NCBI GenBank assembly: GCA_963682025.1
Contig: OY821518.1
Location: forward strand, 224,855,070 to 224,919,069
Length of the DNA: 64,000 bases
Source of the DNA: Cordilura impudica
Lineage: Eukaryota > Arthropoda > Insecta > Diptera > Scathophagidae
Direction of reading: 5' to 3'
Position 1 is the first letter of the stretch, and each line of letters opens with the position of its first letter. A program made the translations under genes and the position numbers. This document shows, one piece after another, positions 21,361 to 32,149 of the stretch. Below the pieces are notes generated by a model that worked only from the letters and a program-made list of their open reading frames with translations, ran no database searches and was not told the DNA's origin.

Positions 21361-21560
21361 TAATAATTAATCCGCCGACGAACAATATGTACGAAACGTC
21401 TTAAACGAGGCTGATTGATTCACTGACTCGGAGGAAAAACGATTACGCTAGCTGCTGAATAGCATTGAACTGCGTGATAGAAAACCTTCCGAACTTCTTA
21501 TTGAGATGCGAACTTTAGCTCAAGGAAATTTGGCCATCGCGTTGTGCTACAGCCAATTTT
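21361..21560 (+). pseudogene. gag-like fragment of an LTR retrotransposon, unit 1
   Basis: One frame reads SADEQYVRNVLNEAD, stop, FTDSEEKRLR, stop, LLNSIELRDRKPSELLIEMRTLAQG. The SEEKRLR...RKPSxLLxEMRxLA pattern occurs in capsid regions of gypsy-type insect elements. Two in-frame stops and truncation on both sides show a relic. The same fragment recurs in the next unit. Confidence 0.6.
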
Positions 21561-21769
21561 ATTACACCCTCTAATGTGCAGGGCCGGATTAACCGCGTCG
21601 CGGCCTGTAGGAAATGCATGTCTCGGGGCCCCTTAACCCTTTTCATATTTCCTAAGACATATTTTGTCTACCACAACGTATTTTTTTCATAATTACGCTC
21701 TTTTTTGTTACTTAACATCATCCTTTTGAATAAAAAAAAATTATAACAAATGAAAGGAAAATATGCATA

Positions 21770-22137
21770 TCTATAATATTAATAGGCTAGGCGATTTCTT
21801 GTGACCGATGTGTTGTTCTACCGTTTTATCCCGATGTTGACCAAACGTATATTAATTGAAAGGTATTTCTTTTTAGCCGTTTTGCAGATTTACAGATTTT
21901 TAAAATTTTTCCTTTATTTTGAGTAAATTGCATTTAAAGTTGCTACTAACACACACATAAAATTATACATATGCTATGTGTGTGTTTATTAAATTTGTTA
22001 ATATGCTTGTTAATGAGTTTGTTATCTTCATTCACAATAACAATAAACCATAAAAGTGTTGGTTTGTGAATTGGCTAAGTTGAAAAATAAAGCTGTCTCG
22101 AAATTGCACTCGAATTTCGAGCGCTGGAATCTGCTAG
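21770..22137 (+). mobile_element. Helitron-like family H, copy 4
   Basis: Same ends as copy 3, preceded by the same ATATGCATA flank. An extra TTAATATGCTTG near 21998 distinguishes it from copy 3. Confidence 0.8.
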
Positions 22138-22340
22138 TAATAATTAATCCGCCGACGAACAATATGTACGAAACGTCTAACACGAGGCTGATTGATTCAC
22201 TGACTCGGAGGAAAAACGATTACGCTAGCTGCTGAATAGCACTGAACTGGATGATAGAAAACCTTCCGAACTTCTTATTGAGATGCGAACTTTAGCTCAA
22301 GGAAATTTGGCCATCACGTTGAGCTACAGCCAATTTCATT
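22138..22340 (+). pseudogene. gag-like fragment, unit 2
   Basis: Duplicate of 21361-21560. It keeps the RKPSELLIEMRTLAQG motif and the same in-frame stop after the NEAD region in shifted context, as expected of a tandem copy. Confidence 0.6.
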
Positions 22341-22554
22341 ACACCCTCTAATGTGCAGGGCCGGATTAACTGTCGCGGCCTGTAGGCAATGCATGTCTCG
22401 GGGCCCCTTCACCCTTTTCATATTTCCTAAGACATATTTTGTCTACCACAACGTATTTTTTTCATAATTGCGCTCTTTTTTGTTAACGCTGTTTTTTTGA
22501 CATCACCCTTTTGAATAAAAAAAATTAAACTAAAACGAAAGGAAAATATGCATA

Positions 22555-22925
22555 TCTATATTATTAATAGGCTAGGTGATTTCTTGTGACCGATGTTTTG
22601 TTCTGCCGTTTTATCCTGATGTTGACCAAACGTATATTATTTGAAAGGTTTTTCTTTTTAGCCGTTTCGCAGATTTACAGATTTTTAAATTTTTTCCTTT
22701 ATTTTGAGTAAATTGCATTTAAAGTTGCTACTAACACATACATAAAATTATACAATGCTATGTGTGTTTTTATTAAATCTGTTAATGTGTAATAAAAATG
22801 AGTTTGTTTTTTGTGTTGATTTGTGAATTGCCTATAATTGATTAGCATACCTTTAGGGTTTATTTAATGAAAAAATAAAATTTCCTAGAATTTGCACTCG
22901 AATTTCGAGGGCTTGAATCTGCTAG
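22555..22925 (+). mobile_element. Helitron-like family H, copy 5
   Basis: A|TCTATATTATTAATAGGCTA start and CTCGAATTTCGAG, CTGCTAG|T end. Its 3' half resembles copy 1 more than copies 3 and 4 (for example TTTAGGGTTTATTTAATGAA). Confidence 0.8.
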
Positions 22926-22984
22926 TTTTATAATCAATCGTCTTAATATGAACTCTTCTTACTTTTTTTAGATACAAATTCGTT

Positions 22985-24060
22985 TAAAATATCTTGAAAG
23001 TTAACCTTATAAAATATTGCACATCATTTTCAATCGCCATTATCGCCAATGAATTTACGTGGTTAGATACATTGATGAAAGAAGGCATATTTTGATTTTG
23101 TTTTAGTTTCGAAAAGTTACGTTCATCCGTGGCATTTGTAATCATCAGACTTCTCTATATTTGCAATGCTGTCATTAAATTAAAAAAAGTTGATTGTGCC
23201 ATATTACACAAAAATCAATTTATGTATATGATTCCTCAGCAGGTACAATTTTTCTTTTCCGGCACCCTCTAATTGTAAGATGAAGTACTTGAAATTTATC
23301 GTCTCGTTGATAAGCTCAGACTTAATGTCCTTGGAATAATATTCCCTAAACTTTGTACAAGTCTCTCTAATTTCATCGCTGGACTTAGTCGAAGATCTAT
23401 TAGAAATCCAAACAAAGCATTGATTTCCCGATAACTCTGTACAGAACCTGTCTAGTACAGGCAAATATGTTTCAATTCTTAACTTCAATTTTCCTCTTTG
23501 CACAACGTCTTCTGCAGATCCGTCATCGTGGGATTTTCTTCTCGTCATGGGTTTTTCTTCTTCGCACATGCTGCTTTACATCACTGTATTGGGTATAATT
23601 TTTTCATTTGGGTTCATCTCGTAATCGCCAAATAATTCTCGCTGTGCAAGTAAAAAATCTGAAAGCGATTTCAAGAGATCGACTGAAGTTCGAAGTTCTG
23701 TAGTGGTTTTTTGTATAGATATACTGACACCATTGATTTGATCTAGTATGGTAGCCCAGAATACTGTGAATACTGGGTTTTCTTTTTTCCAAGTCTAATA
23801 AACACCTGGCCTCGTGAATCACTTGTGATGTCTGGATCTCATCGTTATCAATAGTCTGTAAAACGCTTTCTGGAAACTATTGTAACCTTTCGATAAAACC
23901 TTAATCGCGTCGGCCCGTACACACCATCTTGTATCGCATAGTCTTTTCAGAACTAGTGACTTGTACTTCATCCGTTAACCAGTTTTTTAAAGTCATGAGT
24001 TGACGCAGAAAAAAAATACTAAAGGGCCTGTACAAATCCAAAGAATAAGATTCCTCCACG
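22985..24060 (-). pseudogene. hAT transposase relic, Tip100/ZMYM1-like
   Basis: Minus-strand pieces in order: LKRLCDTRW and RADAIKVLSKGY (about 23880-23960), then the 72-codon frame at 23604-23822. Next comes 23204-23569 with RRKSHDDGSAED, LKLRIETYLPVLDRFCTEL and CTKFREYYSKDI. NATDERNFSKLK and VNSLAIMAIEND follow near 23030-23140, matching the C-terminal hATC dimerisation region (family: ERSFSKLK...LALLSIE). DTRW and DDGSA motifs are typical of Tip100-type hAT proteins related to vertebrate ZMYM1. Multiple frameshifts and stops make it inactive. The 5' half with the BED finger is not visible. Confidence 0.75.
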
Positions 24061-24488
24061 TACTCCAACAAAATTCACTGAATGGAACATAGTGCGCGAT
24101 TTGATTTATTTTCCTTTTATGCGCCTATAGACTATTATAACAACAAAACATATTTGGGATCTCAAAATTTTGATATCAATGTCATGTTGGTTTAAAAAAT
24201 TTTAAATTTTGGTGGTAAATATAAGTAAACGTTCTGCAACTCTTGCGCCTTCACAAGAGTAGGGTTGCTTTAAAAAAGGTGTTCTTGCCATGCCGTCCTC
24301 TGAAAAATCGTTGTTAAATAGCCGCGATAAGGTTTAATATTATTCCATAAAAATTTTCAATGTGTTCCTAAGTGTACTGATATATTAAGGTGTAATTTAA
24401 AAAACAAGGGAATAATACTGTCATTGGGGATTTCATAGATACAAATATTCAAATAAAATGTTCTCTCGAATAAATATATATATATACA

Positions 24489-25174
24489 TATAACCGGTTG
24501 TCCAACCATAATGCACGATGTTAATTGTGAATCACACCTTAACGTCAAGTTTTTTGCCCACCTTTATTTAACATTTCCTTGTTTCAGTCTTTGACAAATT
24601 CAACCATGGAAAGGTACACCATTAAGCAGCGCTTTAAGACTGTTGAAGCCTATTATGAAAATGGTGTTTTTTGGTCTACATAATCAACTCAGAAATTGAG
24701 GATGTGGATCTGGATGATATATGGTTCCAAGAGGATGGTGCCACTTGCCACACAGCCAACGAAAGAATGGTTCTTTTGGGCGAGAAATTCAATGGCCGTG
24801 TTATCTCACGTCGTAGCGATGTCAATTGGCCTCCAAGGTCATGTGTCTTGACACCGTTGGACTTATTTCTTTGGGTATATTAAAACGGAAAAGTGTACTT
24901 CAATAACCAAGAATAATTCAAGAGCTAAAAGATGGGACAATTCGGCACATTAACGACATTGGATCTCAATTATGCCTCAGCTATATCGAAAATATGGACC
25001 ATCGAATAGAGGTATGCCACCGAAGCCGTGGTGAGCATTTGGCCAATATTTTGTTTCACACATAATTGTCATAGAACTTTCTATCATAATAAAGAAAAAT
25101 TCAGATAACTCTCTGAAAATTTTTTGTTTTATTTACAATTAACATCGTGCGTTGAAAATTGTCCACCCTTTATA
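24489..25174 (+). mobile_element. DD41D mariner of a second family, internally deleted
   Basis: The ends form 38-bp imperfect inverted repeats. They share GCACGATGTTAATTGT at their inner side (24513-24528, inverted at 25135-25150) and are both flanked by TA. The element is 682 bp, so it is a deletion derivative rather than a full copy. Confidence 0.85.
24606..25065 (+). pseudogene. Mariner transposase remnant (DD41D, second family)
   Basis: The start MERYTIKQRFKTVEAYYENG (24606-24665) is joined directly to the catalytic half, so roughly the middle 60% is missing. The 3' part has DIWFQEDGATCHTA, VISRRSDVNWPPRSC and LTPLDLFLW. The spacing between QED and LTPLD again gives 41 residues. After LFLWVY the frame is closed by a stop at 24881-24883 and continues in shifted frames to CFTH. 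It shares about half its residues with the copies at 8164 and 43833 in this region, so it is a related but different family. Confidence 0.8.
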
Positions 25175-25210
25175 AAGAAAAAAGCATGGGCCCCTAGGTA
25201 GTTGCCTATG

Positions 25211-25807
25211 TATATTGTTCAAAAACTTGTAAAAATAAATCCATATTTGATAAGTATTTTTCGCATCAAAAATGATTTACAAATACTTTTCCCCAATATT
25301 TCGAGAAAAAAGAATATTACCAATTTAAATTGTGGATTTGAGTGGGCCTCGGCGGTTTATGAAATATTAAATATGCCACTTTTTCAACTCATAACTATTT
25401 TTTTCAAAACTTTTGTATGCAATCCTTTTAACTCTTTTTCATCTTGAAACTAAATTTACTCATTGAAATTGACTTTAAGTAAATAAATAATTCGTTTTCA
25501 TAAAATTTAATTCTGTAAGAATTTTTATGTTAAAATTTTACCCATTTGTTCATATTAGGCCATTTATTTATATCGTTTAACTAAATTGGTAATTGCCAAT
25601 CTAATAAATGATAAAAAAAAGAATATCCATCTTTTTCGACTGTAGTTAAAAATATAATTAATATGGTTTCTCACGATGGTTATAGTTTTTTTTTTGCAAT
25701 ACGCTGTTTACATAATCGTCTTTGTAAAATTTGAAGAGCTCGTAGAAAGAATGCACAAATAATTTACGAAGATTACTCGAAAAACAGAGAACCAACTCAT
25801 TAAACAG
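25211..25807. other. Spacer, no feature recognised
   Basis: A+T-rich. A frame of 81 codons (25202-25447) has no recognisable motif. Confidence 0.5.
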
Positions 25808-25821
25808 ATTTTTAGAAAATC

Positions 25822-26346
25822 TTGAACCCGCAGCAAACCATACTACTCCCTATGGCGTGCAACCAAGAATTTAAAAGGACCTGTTGTACGCAAGCCTCCT
25901 TTCGAAAACCAAGATTGGGCAGAAATGATATTGAAAAAGGAGAGCTGTTTGTTGAACACCTGAAAAATGTTTTCACTTCAAATGATCCAAGTGTTAGAGT
26001 TGAGTAGCCACCATTTTTACCACAGGGCACAGCTGTACCCATCCGTTTTGAGATTCGTGAGGTCGAAAAGGCAATTTTTGAACTAAACCCTAAAAAAGCA
26101 TTTGGAATTGATAACATCAGTAATAAAATGCCTTTAGAGTTACCCCGTGTAGCATTAAGAATTATTCTTTTTATTTTCAATGCTATATTACGCCTAGAAT
26201 ATTATCCCCCAGAATGGGGGGTTTCTCTCGTTAAAATGATACCCAAGCCAGGAATAGATCACAAGAAAGTGGAATCGTATAGGCCTATCAGCCTAGCTGT
26301 AACACAAAGCAACTCTTTTCCAGCTCATCAATTTGGCTTTCGAAAA
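25822..26346 (+). pseudogene. Jockey-like reverse transcriptase, N-terminal part
   Basis: One frame with a single TAG (26005-26007) reads FVEHLKNVFTSNDPS, IREVEKAIFELNPKKAFGID, ISNKMPLELPRVALRIILFI, PPEWGVSLVKMIPKPG and ESYRPISL, then PAHQFGFRKQ. This matches the start of the RT domain of jockey-type LINEs (KAPGxD, P.W..a....i.KPgK, YRPISLL, HQFGFR). About 25 residues normally found between RPISL and PAHQFGF are missing. Confidence 0.85.
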
Positions 26347-27204
26347 CAATACGCCATTTTGATTATTGAAATTTTGAATTCACATTTGCGATCAGCGACA
26401 CTGAAAACCCCCTTAAGACAAAGTTTAGTGGAAATGCGCTTAGGTATGTGAAAAATGGTCCGCCATTTTGTGTCCGCCATTTTGATTTTTGAAATTTTGA
26501 ATTCAGATTTGCGATCAGCGACACTGAAAAACCCCTTAAGACAAAGTTTAGTGGAAGTGCGATTAGGTTTGAGAAAATTGATCCGCCATTTTCATTTTTG
26601 AAATTTTGAATTCAGATTCGAATTCAGAGACCTCCAAAACCATTATATTACCAAATTTCCGACAAATACCGTAACACGCTCAATTTTTATTAGCTTTTTG
26701 CCTTGCAAAACACCGTTTTTTTTTCGAAGTCCTCGAAAACCATGATGTCCAAGTTTGTGCAACCTGCACCTGCGAAATTTTGTTACAATATATGTCAAAC
26801 TACAAACTATATCCATATCTTAATGGGGCGAAACGGGCTCATAAACAAAAGTTCCAATATACAGGTATATTTTTTTTTAACTTGTCAATTTTTAAGTGCT
26901 CCGAAAAAAACCGGAATTAAACTTAAGTAAGGGTACAAAACGAAGCGTTTTGTTGACTTAAACATAACTTATGTATCAGTTATCTAACACACTAAATATA
27001 ACTCTTATCTTTAAGCGTTTACTGCACTTTCAAAGAACGATTCATCAAAAAATTTCATATCAACTCCAACGGTTTCCCGGCTACGCAAAATTTTCTGTAT
27101 TGTTATTTCATCGTTAGAACATGATTTAGTGGTCAATTGACTATGCGATTAAAATTATTTCATGGGTTAAAACGCAATTTAAAATTTTGATTTTTTGCCA
27201 TCTT
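26347..27204. repeat. Insertion with CGCCATTTTG tandem units
   Basis: Three units start at 26352, 26473 and 26581 (periods 121 and 110 bp). Each contains CCGCCATTTT(G/C)ATT, TTGAAATTTTGAATTCA, and in the first two GCGATCAGCGACACTGAAAA and TTAAGACAAAGTTTAGTGGAA. The remainder to 27204 is unassigned. It splits the jockey element. Confidence 0.7.
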
Positions 27205-27665
27205 TTCAGTACGAATACCCCTTAGTGCGTCGTCTCACGTGGATAAATCACATAACTAGATGCGAAGTTAACCCAGATGAAATTAAAAACTATTGAACTC
27301 AATTGGTTAATTGAAAGAAACTCTAAACTTAGCCTAGATTGTAAACTTTTGTTATACAATTCATTTATAAAGCCAATGTGGTCCTATGGAGGACAACTCT
27401 GGGGCACTGCCTCTGCTACCAATGTAGAGAAAATTCATAGAAAGCAGAATAATATTTTAAGAATAATAACCGGCGCTTCATGGTATGTGAGAAATTCCAA
27501 TATACACTCCGACTTAAATGTAAACTTTGTCAAAGATGAAGTCGCAAAGCATGCTCAAAGCAATTAAAGAAGACTGGAAGAACATCCCAATAATTTGGCG
27601 CGTAACCTGCTAGAAAATCGCGTAACCTGCTAAGAAGGAGATTTAGAAGGAGAGCCACGGCGGAC
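27205..27665 (+). pseudogene. Jockey-like protein, C-terminal end
   Basis: VRRLTWINHI at the left, then a frame with ELNWLIERNSKLSLDCKLLL, FIKPMWSYGGQLWGTAS, KIHRKQNNILRIITGASWYV and HSDLNVNFVKDEV. HPNNLARNLL and a shifted ATADLV follow. The IKPxWxYGxQLWGTAS and PWYVxNxxIHxDL pattern is characteristic of the C-terminus of jockey-clade LINEs. Two stops lie near 27290 and one at 27565. Confidence 0.85.
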
Positions 27666-27714
27666 CTGGTTAACTAAAACTATGAAATGATTATTATTTT
27701 TTATTATATACACA

Positions 27715-28682
27715 CCTGTTCTTGAAACCACTATCACAAAAAAAAAAACTCGTAAATGAAAAAAATTCTAAAATCTACGAGTTTTTTGCTGTTCTCTAAT
27801 TTCAATAAGAATATTTTTTCTCATTTTAATTCACATAGAAAAGGCTTTGTGAAATCAAAACAAATGCCCTTTTTTCTACTAAACAGGTCTTAAGAGATAA
27901 AAAAACTAATTGATATTTAAACTCTAACATGTTTTTTATTGAACCTTGTCATTATTTTAAAAAATTAGACATTAATTTTATGAAAAAAAACGATTTTAAA
28001 AACGTCTACATTTTGCGCTGATTAAAAAAAAAACTCGTAATAAGTGGTCGCTGTTAATAAAACACACTTTTTGCGATGATGCTGTTCTATAACTATAATA
28101 AAAACTTTTTATTTACACAATCTATTTTCCATTATAATTTTTTCAATTATAACATAGATTCTTTATGCACTTATTATTGCAAATAAAGGAATTAAAAAAA
28201 AAAATTTCATCAAATCACATATTTTTATTTTTTTGCATGTGTTCGAAACAGTAGTGATGCCAGTCAAATCCAATTTATTTGAATATCGAAATTTTTTTTG
28301 GTGATGCCTAACTTTTTAAAAATAGAAAAGTCGTTTTTAATTGAATGAAATTGAAGAAAAAAACAATTAAATGAACAAATAAGTTGTTATTTTAAAAGAA
28401 AATATTTTTCTTTATACTTTTTCTAAAAACTTAAGAAAAAACATGCAAAAATTACTTAAGGTTTTTTTGTGAAAGTGACTAAAGAACCATATGGCACCTC
28501 GGTTTCTAGATAACATATGGTTCTGAAGCTAAACCATATGTTTCATGTCATTTGACAATAAAATATATGATTTCGAAAAATAATTCGAAAATATAAAATT
28601 TGTGTTTTCAAGAAACCCAAAATTGCAATTTCATGTTATTTCAAATTCATTCTTATTCAAATAACAACGTTTCAAGAACAGG
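27715..28682. mobile_element. Candidate MITE, CCTGTTCTTGAAAC inverted ends
   Basis: CCTGTTCTTGAAAC at 27715-27728 is exactly inverted at 28669-28682. The interior is A+T-rich, contains ACTCGTAAATG / TCTACGAG stretches and an inverted pair AGAACCATATG (28483) / CATATGGTTCT (28514). No identical flanking duplication is seen, so a chance match of 14 bp is possible but unlikely. Confidence 0.45.
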
Positions 28683-28929
28683 GCTGATATATATATATTT
28701 TTGTTTTAATATATGAACAAATGAAATTTTTGTCTGGCACTGGCTAGACTTTATTCATAATTTTAGTTTTAAGATTTGAATACTTATTGTTAGTTCACAT
28801 TATATAAGTGCGTCAATTTGCAGCTTTGTTTTGAATTTTACTTACCAGTTGTCAAAGAACTTACAGTCAATAAATTTAGATATTGTGAAAGGTTATAACC
28901 AAGTTAATTTAGTTATAAATTGACTAAAT

Positions 28930-29480
28930 TCAATTCGGCGAGATGCTGACAACGAATTTGAAAATTTGTATCAAGAGGTTTCTATAATGGCTAATTAGTT
29001 TGGAATCAGCCCTGACGAGTAGGAACGCAAAAGTATCGCTCATATATAAAAATAGAGAGCCCAAATGAATACTACATAGCAACATTATTTATTCCATATT
29101 TAGACGAAATAATTTCTAGTTTAAAAGAAAGATTTACCTGTTAGGAAAATAATATAAAATCTCTATACAACGTAGTTCCCATCAATGTTATAAACTTTTC
29201 ATGCAATGATTTCGAAGATCTCATAATTTTTTACAAAGTTATTTGACCAAGCCACATCAAATTATTTTAGCTCAACTATCTCTTTCGATTGAGTTTTGGA
29301 AGGATAACGAAGAAAAACCTTCTAACCCCTTAAATACCATTGGAATGTGCGATAAAAATCTTTTTCCAAATATATTTATTTTGTTAAAAATTTGTCATTC
29401 CTGTCACAGCAGCTTCCGCAGAAATAAGGTTTTCTACGTTAAGAGGCTTTAAACCGAAAGTCGACTAATTTAATTACTCA
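28930..29480 (+). pseudogene. hAT transposase C-terminal relic
   Basis: Fragments in order: ENLYQEVSIMAN near 28960-28995, NEYYIATLFIPYLDEII and SSLKERF near 29063-29130, and LAQLSLSIEFWKD near 29270-29300. CDKNLFPNIFILLKI follows near 29350-29395, then RFSTLRGFKPKVD near 29420-29465. EYYxxxLFIPYLDxxIxxLKxRF and the FSTLRxxKxxxR end are typical of the hATC region of ZMYM1-like hAT proteins. Several frameshifts and stops are present. No inverted ends are recognised. Confidence 0.65.
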
Positions 29481-31229
29481 TATGGACATTAGGGTGGCCC
29501 TTAATATAAAAAAGTGTTCAACATCTCGGTCTCACCCCCTAGACATCTGCCGAATAGCAAAAAACTGAGATATACATAGTTTTGGGTCAATCAAAAAATA
29601 TTTAGAGGTGCCTCAATGCGACTGAAAATTTTATATGGGATAATATGACTTTTTTTTCAGATTTTACGAAAAGTTCGTTCTATAGTTTAATTTTTTCGAC
29701 AAGTTGTTATATGAATCTTTTTCAGTACTAAATTATCTCTTTAAAAAGCTACATAACTTCCAAATCGAATAAAAACTCGCCAAGAACTAGCTAATGCCCC
29801 AGACCACTTTTGTGCCAAAAAAAAACTAGGTCGTGAAATTTGTCGGAAATTTTTTCAACTTCAAGAAATTATTTAAAGCCATCATTTTTTTTATTTGGTC
29901 TCTATACCTAGCAGCACTCAGACATGAAGTATTGTTTTATTACCCCGTTTTTAACCTACTGCGCAATGAGACCAAAGGTGGAAAATTTTTTTGATAAAAT
30001 TTTGAAAACTCCTTTTTTAAGTTTTAAAAAATTTTCTTAAACAAAATATTTAAAAATGAATCTGGCTCTTTAAAGCTTTGTTAAATATATTTTAGAGATT
30101 AACTGTGTGAATTTTTAAGTAAATTCCTCTGCCAGAATTTTTTTTTATTACGAATTTTTTTTGCGGATTTCGAAACAAATGAGTTTTTTGTGAAATATTC
30201 AGTAAATTTACTCCTTCTAAATACTTTGTATCAAAAATTCATCAGTTATCTTCTTTTTAATGTTATATTTTATCTTAATAGCCTAGGGTTTCGGAAAAAA
30301 ATAATATGACTCCTTTAACCCTTTTGGACTTGCCGAGGCCAAACTTTGAATTTTGGCGTATTTAAGAAAATTAATTGTTCTAGTAAACTAGATGAAACCC
30401 TTACTATGGGTTGGGAAATAAAAGTGTGCTATATTTTAAGAAAACTTACCCTTATGTGCTCCTAGGGTTGAAATGATCCAAAATTCAGCAGTATTTGGAA
30501 AATATTTTAATTTTTTGACTTAATTATCCTATACTAGCTTGGGGTCATTTGTTCAAATGGTTTGATGACGTCAAAAATGAGAAAAATAAGTTCCAATCAA
30601 AGTTTTTAAGCAAATTATTAAAATAATTCAATTAAGGGGACTAAATTAAACCTATTATAATATTACTATTGATGCCTAAACATCTAGTTCTATTAACACA
30701 ATATACTTTTATGAAGTGGTTATGGTGGCAGAATTGGAAATGTTCATCAAGTTATAATATCATTCGCGTCGGTTAAGGAATTGCATGTTTAACAAATGGA
30801 GCATATTTCGTAATCGCAGCAACTCGATGGTTCCCACTTAATTTATAAATATTTTTTTTTATTTTAATTTATAAATATAAAATAAATAAATTATATATAC
30901 AACTATTTAAAATAGTAGTTATAGTTGCTGCAGCTATGCATTAGGCAACCGCAATATATGCTTGTAACCGTCAATAAACCAAATCTAAATTCCATTGTAT
31001 GAACTAAACTTAACAATTCATACAATCGAATTTACTTAAAACATCAGTTGCCTTATACTTCGTACGGTAATTTCGAAAATATTATTTAGTAGTTACAACA
31101 GAATAATGTGATAGTACATGTGACTATCAAAATTTGGTTGGCAACAAATTCGATTGCCAAAACGAATCCGTTATCAGTGAGTCGGTACCGAGTTTGCTCG
31201 CAATTCAAAGGAGTGATTGGCGTTGTTCA
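29481..31229. other. 1.7-kb spacer, no feature recognised
   Basis: No long frame, no satellite and no inverted ends seen. CACCCCCTAGACATCTGCCG near 29525 and GGGTTTCGG near 30285 are less A+T-rich than the rest, but I could not link them to any element. Confidence 0.5.
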
Positions 31230-31822
31230 ACCGCAATATGGATGAGTTTTTGCGCCGTTTTATAACGGTGATTTAAACATGGATTAATTACAACACACCG
31301 TAGACCAAACAGCAGTCTAAACATTGGGTTTCTTTGGCCACCGAGGTCATGGCGACAGTTTTTTGGGATGCACGCGCTATAATCCAAAGGGGAGAAAACA
31401 ATAGTCGGTGAAGATTATGCCAACTTATTGCACCGATTCAATGACGATTTGTAAAAAAAAAATGACTGGATATGACCTAATAAGTGCTTCCCTCATTAAG
31501 ACAAAGCACACGTGTGTAATCGCCTACGAATTGCTGCCTCATCCGCCATTTGCTCTGAATTCAGCCCCAAGAAACTATTTGATATTTCCAAACTTCAAGA
31601 CATCGCTGACGGCAAGAGATTAAGCTCCAACGATGAAATCGTTGATCAAACAAATGCCGATTTTGAGGACCTTTTGAAATACTATTATTTGGAAGAGATA
31701 AAACAAATTGGAGAAAAGTTGGATAGTGTATTGAGAACTAAATTTAAAAAAAAAATAATAATAACAATAGTAAAATTCTTCGTTCAAAAAGTCACGGATT
31801 TATTTATCCGATCTCGTACATA
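31230..31822 (+). pseudogene. Mariner (DD34D-type) transposase relic
   Basis: QQSKHWVS and VMATVFWDARAIIQRGE (near 31312-31390) correspond to the KVMaSVFWDa.GIi segment of mariner proteins. EDYANLLHRFND follows, then CVIAYELLPHPP, SAPRNYLIFPNFK and, in another frame, ADGKRLSSNDEIVDQ and KLDS. The segment where the second catalytic Asp (HQDNAxxH) should be is no longer recognisable. The third (SPDLAPSDY) reads SAPRNY, with Asn in place of Asp. At least two frameshifts. It belongs to the mauritiana/irritans type rather than to the DD41D family present elsewhere in the window. Confidence 0.75.
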
Positions 31823-31879
31823 AAAAAATTTGAAAAAAATATAATAATAAAAATTTAGTCCATTGCCAATTCTCCCGCA

Positions 31880-32065
31880 ACTTTTAGGTTTTTTTAACTT
31901 TTTACATAATTTCTTAATATTCTAACAATGACTGTTAGAACTGTTCCAATGACTGTAGCAAGTTATCGAAATTATAACTTTTGCACACCACTAACTAAAT
32001 TAATTGTAAAGTTTATCGATAATTACACACCGAGTATAAGCCAATTATGCCTGATTTTCACTATG
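31880..32065 (+). repeat. Dispersed repeat R1, copy 2
   Basis: Same order of motifs as 20405-20575 (ACTGTTAGAACTGTT, GTTATCGAAATTATAACTTTTG, CACCACTAACTA, TATCGAT, AGTATAAGCCAATTA). Confidence 0.7.
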
Positions 32066-32149
32066 TCATTTTCAATGTCAATTGTGGTCAATTATTGTCA
32101 ATTTTATGAAAACAGAAGTGCATGCTAAAATTATTAAATACTTATATTT

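Larger units (their letters stand above)
21005..22554 (+). repeat. Tandem duplication: Helitron + gag fragment + hAT end
   Basis: The segment 21005-21769 is repeated at 21770-22554 with high identity and a few indels. Each unit comprises a full family H Helitron, a gag-like fragment and about 200 bp of a hAT end starting CAGGGCCGGATTAA. A third Helitron follows at 22555. The order is best explained by unequal exchange between Helitron copies. Confidence 0.85.
22356..25210 (-). mobile_element. Relic hAT (Tip100/ZMYM1-like) element with nested insertions
   Basis: The left end CAGGGCCGGATTAA is followed by TAGGCAATGCATGTCTCGGGGCCCC. At the right, GGGCCCCTAGGTAGTTGCCTATG (25190-25210) is a plausible inverted counterpart of the inner part; the outermost right bases are lost or diverged. 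The transposase relic lies between them on the minus strand. A Helitron (22555-22925) and a deleted mariner (24489-25174) are inserted in it. Confidence 0.6.
25808..27680 (+). mobile_element. Jockey-clade LINE, 5' truncated, interrupted
   Basis: RT N-terminal sequence (25822-26346) and the protein's C-terminal end (27205-27665) are separated by about 860 bp of unrelated repeat. The catalytic FADD region is missing. No clear poly-A tail is present; the homology fades at AACTATGAAATGATTATT. Confidence 0.75.

Noticed and set aside
23204..23569. A host gene of 121 codons on the minus strand
   Set aside because: Its motifs (DDGSAED, LRIETYLPVLDRF) and neighbours are those of a Tip100-like hAT transposase, and adjoining parts are frameshifted.
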